NCBI GenBank assembly: GCA_024643945.1
Contig: JAHELX010000308.1
Coordinates: 1 to 7,341 of the forward strand
Reading direction: 5' to 3'
Length of the DNA stretch: 7,341 nt
Source of the DNA: Anaerolineales bacterium
GTDB lineage: Bacteria; Chloroflexota; Anaerolineae; 4572-78; NAK82
Numbering within the stretch: position 1 is the first letter of the stretch; the number at the start of each line of letters is the position of its first letter. The position numbers were made by a program, and so were the translations under genes. Shown here piece by piece: positions 1 to 5,043 of this stretch. The notes beneath the pieces were generated by a model. It did not search any database. It was not told where the DNA came from and saw nothing but the letters and a program-made list of their open reading frames with translations.

Positions 1-98
1 TTCGCGGTTATGGAACGGGCGATATGGACCGCTCCCTCTGGCTCCCCCTGGGCCGGTTGGTCATTTGTCATACGGCGCGCTTCGCGATCTGTGCTCAT
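1..98 (-). CDS. 5' end of an unidentified gene, cut by the window edge
   Basis: An open frame starts with ATG at 98 and runs off the window at position 1, giving 32 complete codons. The visible N-terminus is hydrophilic and looks disordered, rich in Arg, Glu, Gln and Pro (it begins MSTDREARRMTNDQ). A purine-rich GAGGGG lies just before the ATG but is unusually close to it; a second in-frame ATG at 71 has no visible ribosome site. The gene follows the second tube gene by 55 bases in the same direction, so it probably belongs to the same operon. In related clusters the next gene is often a LysM/Pvc7-like hub protein or another baseplate part, but nothing in these residues identifies it. The function is unknown. 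Confidence 0.5.
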   Translation of the reverse strand, partial: MSTDREARRMTNDQPAQGEPEGAVHIARSITA

Positions 99-153
99 TT
101 CCCCTCAGGACGTAACTACTTAGCTATCCTTGCGAAGGTTGACAGGGTACCAC

Positions 154-594
154 TTATACAACCGTCCAACCTGTCATTTCCAGCCCATGGTGGACGATTT
201 TCAGGGTTTCGATAGCCACCTGGTTGCTATCAGTTTTGAGATCGGGACCCGTCCACTCAATCGGATAGGCATTCCTCAGATTCCAGCGTTTAGCCTGCGT
301 CCGGTCGTTGCTGTACAGGATAATGGAGACGTTGCAGCGTTTTACCTTACCGTCGTATAACCCTTCCTGGAACCAGTCCCACAATTCGCTGCCAGCCACA
401 CCCCGCTTGAGCGTGATATCCGATTGCTCCACGCGATCCGGCAGCTTATGCACGTAGTCGTTGACGCCGCCTTCTTTATGCGGTATGGTATTGCGCTTGA
501 CGCTCAGTCCGGCACATTCTGTGAACCAGCCCTTGATGATGCCTTCGATCTCGACACCGAATTTAAACACTGACACAGGATCAACCAGGGTCAT
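154..594 (-). CDS. Second tail tube protein, T4 gp19 / Pvc1-like family
   Basis: A 146-residue protein of the phage tail tube family (T4 gp19-like). It would form hexameric rings of the inner tube, or the tube-initiating ring on the baseplate. Family features include the N-terminal FKFGVEIEGIIKGWFTE strand pair, the central DITLKRGV...LWDWFQEG segment, and the C-terminal RWNLRNAYPIEWTGP...DSNQVAIETLKIVHHG block. The length is normal for the family. The start at 594 is well supported: GGAGGAG lies about four bases upstream, just after the stop of the preceding small gene. It is clearly a diverged paralogue of the tube gene at 1371-1826, sharing the LKRG, RWN.xNA and SDSN/TDSN motifs. In PVC/Afp systems a second tube paralogue (Pvc5-like) commonly forms the baseplate-proximal ring, so this copy, nearer the expected baseplate genes, is the better candidate for that role. 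That assignment is inference from position. Confidence 0.93.
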   Translation of the reverse strand: MTLVDPVSVFKFGVEIEGIIKGWFTECAGLSVKRNTIPHKEGGVNDYVHKLPDRVEQSDITLKRGVAGSELWDWFQEGLYDGKVKRCNVSIILYSNDRTQAKRWNLRNAYPIEWTGPDLKTDSNQVAIETLKIVHHGLEMTGWTVV

Positions 595-604
595 AAACTC
601 CTCC

Positions 605-775
605 TTACCAGCGCCTCTTCCATCCCAGCCGCTCTCGCTCCACTGCCAACTCCCGCTGGAGCAGCTTGTACACTTTGTCGGCCAGGGCTTGCAAGTCTAT
701 CTGTTGATCCTCCGGCTCTTCCTGAGGTGCGCTGGGCTTGCCTGCGCTGCCGGGTTGGTTATGAGGCGGTAACAT
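605..775 (-). CDS. Small conserved-type eCIS operon protein (56 aa), function unknown
   Basis: A 56-residue open frame with two parts. The N-terminal half is Pro/Gly/Ser/Gln-rich and probably disordered. The C-terminal half is an amphipathic helix (IDLQALADKVYKLLQREL) ending in a basic Trp/Arg tail. Its ATG overlaps the upstream TGA by one base (TGATG at 777-773), a classic translational-coupling arrangement, and its TAA lies ten bases before the second tube gene, whose Shine-Dalgarno sits in that gap. It is therefore tightly embedded in the structural operon. Very small helical proteins with an LADKVY...RERLG-like pattern are, from memory, frequent between the DUF6760 and tube genes of eCIS clusters, but I cannot name a characterised family. 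It is too short to carry an enzyme and may be an assembly or adaptor peptide. DUF5908 was considered, but the N-terminus does not match. Confidence 0.75.
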   Translation of the reverse strand: MLPPHNQPGSAGKPSAPQEEPEDQQIDLQALADKVYKLLQRELAVERERLGWKRRW

Positions 776-987
776 CACTCTTGAGCTGCCTCTCCAAGCT
801 TACGATTGATTTTGGCGATTTCCTTGACCCAGCTCTGGCGTTCAGCGTGTTCCAGAGCCAGGAGCTCAGGTAGTGGCCAATGGAAGTGATAGGCGATGTA
901 GGCTACCTCCTCGTACAGACGGTCGAGGGGGTAGCCTACGATTCCCCCCCCAGGTCGGCCAAATCCACCTCGAAATTCGCCTGGCAT
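775..987 (-). CDS. DUF6760-like module, probably expressed as a -1 frameshift extension of the upstream chaperone-like gene
   Basis: The recognisable module starts at about 945 with GIVGYPLDRLYEEVAYIAYHF and continues to EIAKINRKLGEAAQE at the TGA. It resembles the short DUF6760 proteins found in eCIS clusters. It is helical, with conserved-looking aromatic and His residues (YHFHWP). The only upstream ATG in this frame is at 987, inside the preceding gene. It has no Shine-Dalgarno (TCACCTGCCCCGA precedes it), and starting there would add fourteen Gly/Arg-rich residues that look like out-of-frame translation. No ATG, GTG or TTG lies nearer the module. The frame is -1 relative to the gene at 936-1307 and enters at the G8 run at 951-944. 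The simplest reading is that this module is made as the C-terminus of a fusion spanning 1307-775: 121 zero-frame residues plus 56, or 177 in all. Alternatives are independent initiation at 987, or a sequencing indel in the G run. The protein's biochemical role is unknown. Confidence 0.8.
   Translation of the reverse strand: MPGEFRGGFGRPGGGIVGYPLDRLYEEVAYIAYHFHWPLPELLALEHAERQSWVKEIAKINRKLGEAAQE
898..971 (-). promoter_or_regulatory. Candidate -1 programmed ribosomal frameshift signal
   Basis: Read on the minus strand, four elements occur in order. (i) An SD-like GAGGT at 971-967 lies 15 bases before the slip site. (ii) The run G8 at 951-944 is phased in the zero frame as ctG GGG GGG Gaa, giving a G_GGG_GGG heptamer at 951-945 where both P- and A-site tRNAs can re-pair after slipping back one base. 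(iii) A five-base spacer covers 944-940. (iv) A stem-loop has a perfect ten-pair stem, GTAGGCTACC (939-930) with GGTAGCCTAC (907-898), then a C/A mismatch, then five more pairs (928-924 with 913-909) closing a ten-base loop. The zero-frame TAG (938-936) lies inside the stem. The shifted frame continues directly into the DUF6760-like module. The spacing matches textbook bacterial and phage -1 signals. The elements are seen; their use is inferred. Confidence 0.8.
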
Positions 988-1307
988 TCGGGGCAGGTGA
1001 CCGGGATGGTGGTCTGTCCCTCTTCGTTGATGCGGCGATAGAGCGCCTGGAGATAGGCCAGGTCGGCGGCGAAGAGATTTTCGATCACGCCGGTGTTGAT
1101 GTAAGGCAGGTTGCCCAGCCTGGTGATCACCCGCGAGAGCAGGATGATCACCAGGTAGGCCTGATTGCCCCGCACCCTCGGATCGCGCAGGGGTGCGATC
1201 TCGTCCATGGCGGTTGCCAGGCGCATGGTGCCGTGCCGCTGCAGGTTACCATCCTGGTCCACGTACCCGCGCGGCAAGGTGAACTCAAACTCGGTCTGTA
1301 AGGTCAT
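936..1307 (-). CDS. Tail assembly chaperone-like / T4 gp26-like protein of the eCIS operon (zero-frame product)
   Basis: A 123-residue protein. The N-terminal part (about 1-35) is a beta segment typical of tail-assembly proteins (FEFTLPRGYVDQDGNL, then TMRLATAMDEIAPLRDPRV). A helical region (about 45-97) carries YLVIILLSRVITRLGNLP and FAADLAYLQALYRRI, a layout like that of phage tail assembly chaperones of the Mu gp41 type. It then has a single CPEC motif (Cys105, Cys108). The ATG at 1307 has GGAG eight bases upstream. The gene sits after the tube gene, where phages place the chaperone that binds the tape-measure protein during tail length determination. Its 3' end overlaps the -1 frame DUF6760 module and carries the frameshift signal. 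The family was judged by pattern only; the alternative label is baseplate hub/gp26-like. The two cysteines are only half of a usual zinc site. Confidence 0.75.
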   Translation of the reverse strand: MTLQTEFEFTLPRGYVDQDGNLQRHGTMRLATAMDEIAPLRDPRVRGNQAYLVIILLSRVITRLGNLPYINTGVIENLFAADLAYLQALYRRINEEGQTTIPVTCPECQANFEVDLADLGGES

Positions 1308-1370
1308 GGCTTATCTCCAGGCTTGCGACGAATTCTACGGTGAGCAAGGTCGAACTGTTCAGAGCAAGAC

Positions 1371-1826
1371 CTACGTCTCACGCACCATACCTTCATGGAT
1401 AAGGGTTACTTCTTCTACGCCGAACTCGTTGCTGTCCGATTTGACGCTGGGGCCGGTGACCTTTGAAGGCCAGGCGTTCACAAAGTTCCAACGGGCCACA
1501 TCTTCGTAGTTGCGGTCCATCATGATGATGGAGCAGTTGGTGCGGGCATCTTTCATCTTGCCCTCTTCCACCAGCTTGCGCCATTCCCAGATGTCCATCT
1601 TATCCGTGATGCCGCGTTTGAGGGTAACGTCCTGCCACTTCAAACGGCCCGGAATCTTCTGGACAATTTCTTGTCCTTTGTCATTGACGATCTTGTGCTC
1701 GACGATCTCATTTTCCGAGCCGACGCCGCTAACCTCGGTGAAATAGCCGGCTAGCTTGCCCTCGATCTCAAGTCTGAAATTAAAGCCAATGAGGGGATCC
1801 GACTCCCGTCCAGACTTGCTGGCCAT
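1371..1826 (-). CDS. Principal tail tube protein, T4 gp19 / Pvc1-like family
   Basis: A 151-residue tube protein that would polymerise as hexameric rings into the rigid inner tube driven out on sheath contraction. Family hallmarks are FNFRLEIEGKLAGYFTEVSG near the N-terminus, IPGRLKWQDVTLKRGITD with WEW in the middle, and RWNFVNAWPSKVTGPSVK...SNEFGVEEVTLIHEG at the C-terminus. The length is normal. The ATG at 1826 is preceded by a perfect AAGGAGGT eight bases upstream, among the strongest ribosome sites in the window, as expected for a protein needed in many copies. It lies 65 bases after the sheath gene and 63 bases before the chaperone-like gene, all in one direction. Because it adjoins the sheath and has the strongest ribosome site, it is probably the major tube subunit, with the copy at 154-594 as the specialised one. 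That division is inferred. Confidence 0.95.
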   Translation of the reverse strand: MASKSGRESDPLIGFNFRLEIEGKLAGYFTEVSGVGSENEIVEHKIVNDKGQEIVQKIPGRLKWQDVTLKRGITDKMDIWEWRKLVEEGKMKDARTNCSIIMMDRNYEDVARWNFVNAWPSKVTGPSVKSDSNEFGVEEVTLIHEGMVRET

Positions 1827-1891
1827 AATAGGTTACCTCCTTATTTCCTTGGTTTACGTTCTTATGTTTTACGCTCTAGGTTGAGCTGGGG

Positions 1892-3559
1892 CTACTCGGC
1901 GCTGGGGCCGGCCCACTGGCTGATACGGAAGATGACAAACTCGGCCGGTTTGACCGGGCACAAGCCGATCTCGACGATCAAGCGCCCCATATCCCGTATC
2001 TCAGGTGGGTTGAGTTCCTCGTCGCACTTGACGTAGAAAGCCTCGCTCGGGCTCAGCCCAAACAGCGCCCCCTCTTGCCAGACCACGCGCAAGAAGGCGC
2101 CTACGTCTCGCCGGACCCTGGCCCATAGCTTGTGGTCGTTAGGCTCAAAGACCACCCACTGGGTTCCGTTCTCGATCGACTTTTCGACGAAGTTGAACAA
2201 GCGGCGCACGCTGATGTAGCGCCAGGCGGGATCACTGGACAGGGTGCGCGCCCCCCAGACCCGGATGCCCCGCCCGGGGAAGGCGCGGATGCAGTTGATG
2301 CCGTTCGGGTTGAGCGTATCCTGCTCGCCCTTGGTGGTGTTGTAGGCCAGGCCGACGGCGCCCCGCACGATCTCGTTGGCCGGGGCCTTATGCACACCGC
2401 GTGTGTTGTCGTTGCGCGCCCAGATGCCGGCTATGTGTCCCGACGGGGGGACATGGATGGGGCGGTTCTGGACCGGATCGTCCACCTGAATCCAGGGATA
2501 GTAGAGCGCGGCGTAGCTGGAATCATAGCCGGCCGTGTCCATGCGCCATTTCTTGATCTCCTGCGGCGTCATGTCAGGCGGCGGGTCCAGGATCGCCACC
2601 CGGTCTCCCAGTCGCTCGCAGTGGGCGATCATCATGGTCTGCACCGCCTTGACCATATCCAGGTTAAGCTTTTCGTCGGGCGCGGTGGTCATCAGGTCTG
2701 GCACACATACCATAGTCACGTCGTCGAGGGCTTCCAACCCCTCCACGCCCGTCCGCTCGGTCACGTCTCCCCGGAAATCCTGCGAACTGGGTGGCGCCAA
2801 TTGCTTGGGCTCTATATTCAGAGATTGCTGCTGCGTGGTTGGCCACACCTTGGCCAGGGGAGCTGAGTCGGGGAGCACGAACTCAATCCACTGGGAGGCT
2901 TTGTTGTCTTTGTAGACTACCTGAACCTTTTTGGTACCGTCTTCTTCCTTCATCTCCGTCAGGGTTACGTCGGGCAGCACTTCCTTGACCTGCCAGGCGC
3001 CGGTCACCCCCTGGCGTTCGACGGTGATGGTGAAGGGAGGGTTCGGACTCGAGGCTGCAGCCGGCTTTTCTTCTTTCTTCTCTTCGTCTTCTTTGCCCTT
3101 GGCGTCCTTTCCAGCCTTGGGCGCAGCCGGCGCCGGGAGCTCGGGCGCATCGACCTTGACCCGCAGGCGCAGGCCGTCATAGCCGGCTTGCTTGGACCTG
3201 ACAATCAGGTGGGGTTTGCCATCGCTGCCCAGCAGCGCCGCCTGGGCCTTGCCGATGGTCTTGACACTGATTACATAGCAGCGCCCGCCCCCATTGTTGA
3301 AATAGCCATAGACGGCGTGAGGTAGATAGGCGCCCTCCGCGAAGCTGCCAAAGCGCTCGACGTACTGGCTCCAGTTGGTGACTAACAGCGGCCGGTTGAG
3401 CACGTCCTCGGTGATGACTTCGCCATCAACCTGCCGCACGAGTTCCGCTTTTTCGGTGAAACCGACGAAAGCGGCCATAGCCGTGCCGACCCCTTCGATC
3501 GGCTTGGGGCCGCGGTCTACTTCTTCTACGTAGACCCCTGGTGATAGGTACTCAGGCAT
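1892..3559 (-). CDS. Contractile tail sheath protein
   Basis: A 555-residue sheath subunit that assembles around the tube and contracts to push it through a target membrane. The N-terminus is the classic sheath signature MPEYLSPGVYVEEVDRGPKP, followed by GVGTAMAAFVGFTEKA. The C-terminal domain (about 330-555) includes GYDSSYAALYYPWI, the GHIAGIWARNDNTRGVHKAPANE block, GIRVWGARTL, YISVRRLFNFVEKSI and the terminal GLCPVKPAEFVIFRISQW strand that weaves into neighbouring subunits. Residues about 140-175 are an Ala/Pro- and Lys/Glu-rich low-complexity linker leading into an extra beta domain (about 175-245), likely exposed on the particle surface. The start is fixed by GGAGGT six bases before the ATG at 3559. 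An ATG five bases earlier (3564) is out of frame, hits a stop after twelve codons, and is too close to the ribosome site. Only one sheath gene is visible, whereas PVC/Afp carry several paralogues. Confidence 0.97.
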   Translation of the reverse strand: MPEYLSPGVYVEEVDRGPKPIEGVGTAMAAFVGFTEKAELVRQVDGEVITEDVLNRPLLVTNWSQYVERFGSFAEGAYLPHAVYGYFNNGGGRCYVISVKTIGKAQAALLGSDGKPHLIVRSKQAGYDGLRLRVKVDAPELPAPAAPKAGKDAKGKEDEEKKEEKPAAASSPNPPFTITVERQGVTGAWQVKEVLPDVTLTEMKEEDGTKKVQVVYKDNKASQWIEFVLPDSAPLAKVWPTTQQQSLNIEPKQLAPPSSQDFRGDVTERTGVEGLEALDDVTMVCVPDLMTTAPDEKLNLDMVKAVQTMMIAHCERLGDRVAILDPPPDMTPQEIKKWRMDTAGYDSSYAALYYPWIQVDDPVQNRPIHVPPSGHIAGIWARNDNTRGVHKAPANEIVRGAVGLAYNTTKGEQDTLNPNGINCIRAFPGRGIRVWGARTLSSDPAWRYISVRRLFNFVEKSIENGTQWVVFEPNDHKLWARVRRDVGAFLRVVWQEGALFGLSPSEAFYVKCDEELNPPEIRDMGRLIVEIGLCPVKPAEFVIFRISQWAGPSAE

Positions 3560-3693
3560 TTCATTACCTCCTTAATAGCAGGGTTCGAATGGTATGTTAT
3601 GTAGTACTTAGCATTACGCTTTGTGTAATTGACCCACGAAGGAAAAGTCCAATAGATAGTTTGGTTGCTTTCTTTTCTTCACCTCCTTAACCG

Positions 3694-3728
3694 GTGACGT
3701 GAAGCGTAATGCGTAAAACGCGAAACGT
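3694..3728 (+). repeat. Heptamer repeat array, inverted orientation (five units)
   Basis: Five consecutive 7-base units of the form NNNNCGT/C occupy this stretch: gtgacgt, gaagcgt, aatgcgt, aaaacgc, gaaacgt. Each of the last four is the reverse complement, exactly or nearly, of a unit in the array at 3767-3829 (for example gaaacgt against acgtttc, aatgcgt against acgcatt). The two arrays face each other across about 38 bases and could pair as an imperfect cruciform or RNA hairpin. No open frame covers the region, and the function is unknown. Confidence 0.75.
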
Positions 3729-3742
3729 AGAAGTGTTACGTT

Positions 3743-3756
3743 TCCCCGTAAGGGGA
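3743..3756. other. Short hairpin at the centre of the inverted heptamer arrays
   Basis: TCCCC-GTAA-GGGGA forms a perfect five-pair stem with a four-base loop on either strand. It lies between the two oppositely oriented heptamer arrays, so it could be the tip of a larger fold formed by them. There is no T-tract on either side, so it does not look like an intrinsic terminator. Confidence 0.45.
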
Positions 3757-3766
3757 CCTATGGGTT

Positions 3767-3829
3767 ACGCATTACGTTTTACGTTTCACGTTTCACGTTT
3801 TACGCTTCACGCTCCACGCTCCACGCTTC
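3767..3829 (+). repeat. Tandem heptamer repeat array (nine units, consensus ACGYTTC)
   Basis: Nine consecutive 7-base units, each beginning ACG, fill the stretch exactly: acgcatt, acgtttt, acgtttc, acgtttc, acgtttt, acgcttc, acgctcc, acgctcc, acgcttc. A degenerate tenth unit (acctcac) runs into the stop codon of the DUF4255 gene at 3833. Neighbouring units are most alike, which suggests local duplication. A 7-base period is not a codon multiple, and the array is outside coding sequence. Similar ACGTTTC-type intergenic runs are, from memory, common in some Chloroflexota genomes. The function is unknown. Confidence 0.85.
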
Positions 3830-3832
3830 ACC

Positions 3833-4687
3833 TCACACCTCAAGGTCATAATCCGGCGACGGCACGCTGATCTTGTAGCGTCGTGGCTGGCCGCCGTCGA
3901 CGGCGACCTCCAGGGTGTAATCGCCGGCCTCAAGGCGGCCGATGCTGAATCTGGCTCCGGTCTGCTCGCCAGCTTCGAGCTGGAGGGGCACGTCCAGCCC
4001 TCGCTCGACCAGGGTCAGGCGCGCCTTTTCCAGCGGCGCGTCGCTACGCAGCCTGCCGCCGATGGTCCAGAAGATATCCGGTTCGGTCGCCCCGTCCAAC
4101 TGCTGAGAGAGCGGCGCCGTCGCCTGCCCCATGCGCAGTTCGCGTGTGCGCACGATGGGGCCGGTGATGGGATGGTACGGATCGAGAGCCAGGGTCACGA
4201 CGCAGGTGATCGCCGGTCGCATCTCATTATCCAGCGCGCTCCAGACGTCAGCCGGGTTCTGCAATTCGTCTTCCTGAGCCGCCATGACCGAGACCGGCGC
4301 CGGTTGGTTCTCAAAGCTCTCGGGCAACAGCTCCTCCGGTAAATTGGGGTTGCGAAAGAGGGCTAACAAGGTACTGGCCAACAGGCGATGTTCATCTTCA
4401 GGATCGGAGGTCCAGGCGGTGATCAAATAATGTAAGTCCACCCTGACCGGCTTGAGCCGCCGGGTGGCAGTGCCATCTTCGTTGCGCTCAATGTGCCACA
4501 TGGGCTGGGCCTGGCGCAGCTTACTGTTCTCGCGCACGTCGTACAGGAAGAGGTTCAGCGTAGGCCGGCTGAGCCGCGACGACCATTCCCGCTTGGGCTG
4601 TTCGAACTTGATATCCACCTCGCCGTTCTTGATGGGTATTTCGCGGATGAGTAACTGGTGTAAGACTTCGTCTAGTTCGTCAATCAT
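3833..4687 (-). CDS. DUF4255 / Pvc16 N-terminal family protein, probable tail terminator or cap
   Basis: A 284-residue protein. Residues 1-185 match the DUF4255 (Pvc16-N) pattern: an N-terminal helix IDELDEVLHQLLIREIP, the RPTLNLFLYDVRENSKLR block, RVDLHYLITAWTSDPEDEHRLL followed by LLALFRNP, and a DVWSALDNEMRPAITCVVTLALDP strand leading to PIVRTREL. In PVC/Afp particles the Pvc16-type protein caps the end of the tube and sheath distal to the baseplate. Residues about 205-284 form an extra C-terminal beta domain (GGRLRSDAPLEKARLTLVER...GDYTLEVAVDGGQPRRYKI) resembling an Ig-like or carboxypeptidase-regulatory fold. The ATG at 4687 has only a weak AGGG upstream, fitting a low-copy cap protein. 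It is separated from the sheath gene by the repeat-bearing 273-base gap, so the sheath may have its own promoter or an RNA-level control. The family is confident; the terminator role is inferred from the family. Confidence 0.9.
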   Translation of the reverse strand: MIDELDEVLHQLLIREIPIKNGEVDIKFEQPKREWSSRLSRPTLNLFLYDVRENSKLRQAQPMWHIERNEDGTATRRLKPVRVDLHYLITAWTSDPEDEHRLLASTLLALFRNPNLPEELLPESFENQPAPVSVMAAQEDELQNPADVWSALDNEMRPAITCVVTLALDPYHPITGPIVRTRELRMGQATAPLSQQLDGATEPDIFWTIGGRLRSDAPLEKARLTLVERGLDVPLQLEAGEQTGARFSIGRLEAGDYTLEVAVDGGQPRRYKISVPSPDYDLEV

Positions 4688-4770
4688 AGCAACCCTACAA
4701 TTCTGAAATCTATGTCGCTTTATACTTCCGCTCTGCGTGCTGATACTGCCCCTTTATGGTTGCCTCCCAA

Positions 4771-5043
4771 TTACTTGAGCGACGGCGTGTCTACCCGGCT
4801 TCTACCCCAGTTGGCGCGCGGCAGGAACTCGGCCACGGCCAGGCGCTTGTCCTCCGACGCATTCACCGGACAAACCGAGTAGAAGACAAACTGCGACTGC
4901 TCTTCCCTGACCTGGGCGAAGCAGGTCCACTGGCCGTTTTGACCCTGGAATCGCATCTAAAGGACCGACTGCCCCGCAAAATGCATGAAAGACCAGTCGT
5001 CCTGTTCGAAAAAGCTGGCCACTAAGACGAGAATCACGCCCAT
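4771..5043 (-). pseudogene. Broken YbjN-like (type III secretion chaperone-like fold) gene
   Basis: From the ATG at 5043, which follows the upstream TAG directly, 28 codons read through VASFFEQDDWSFMHFAGQSVL to a TAG at 4959-4957. The same frame then resumes with MRFQGQNGQWTCFAQVREEQ and QFVFYSVCPVNASEDKRLAV, AEFLPRANWG, and ends at 4771. Both pieces match consecutive parts of the YbjN family (PF10722-like): a DDW motif near the N-terminus, the FQG.NGQWTC strand, the FYSVCPVN strand and the AEFLxRAN helix. Where I recall Gln commonly following VL in homologues, this copy has TAG, which one CAG-to-TAG change would explain. The family's usual last 40-50 residues (GNFELD...-type) are missing in all three frames after NWG, so a second lesion removed the C-terminus. 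A shortened gene starting at the ATG at 4956 remains possible, but no Shine-Dalgarno precedes it. YbjN-type proteins may act as chaperones or regulators; here it may once have partnered the neighbouring large protein. Confidence 0.75.

Noticed and set aside
2132..2866. Long plus-strand open frame of 244 codons inside the sheath gene, and a 446-codon frame at 5116-6456 inside the large protein gene
   Set aside because: They are opposite-strand shadows of strongly recognised or compositionally sound minus-strand genes in GC-rich DNA. They show no family motifs or ribosome sites.
3614..3682. A 22-codon frame starting at GTG within the gap before the sheath gene
   Set aside because: The GTG overlaps the only ribosome-site-like sequence, the peptide matches nothing known to me, and it is too short to support.
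3743..3756. Intrinsic terminator between the cap and sheath genes
   Set aside because: The five-pair hairpin has no following T-tract on either strand.
3767..3829. CRISPR array
   Set aside because: The units are 7 bases long and directly abutting, with no spacers.
4720..4725. Promoter -10 (TATAAA on the minus strand) upstream of the DUF4255 gene
   Set aside because: The hexamer is reasonable but no -35-like sequence sits at a proper spacing, so it cannot be supported alone.
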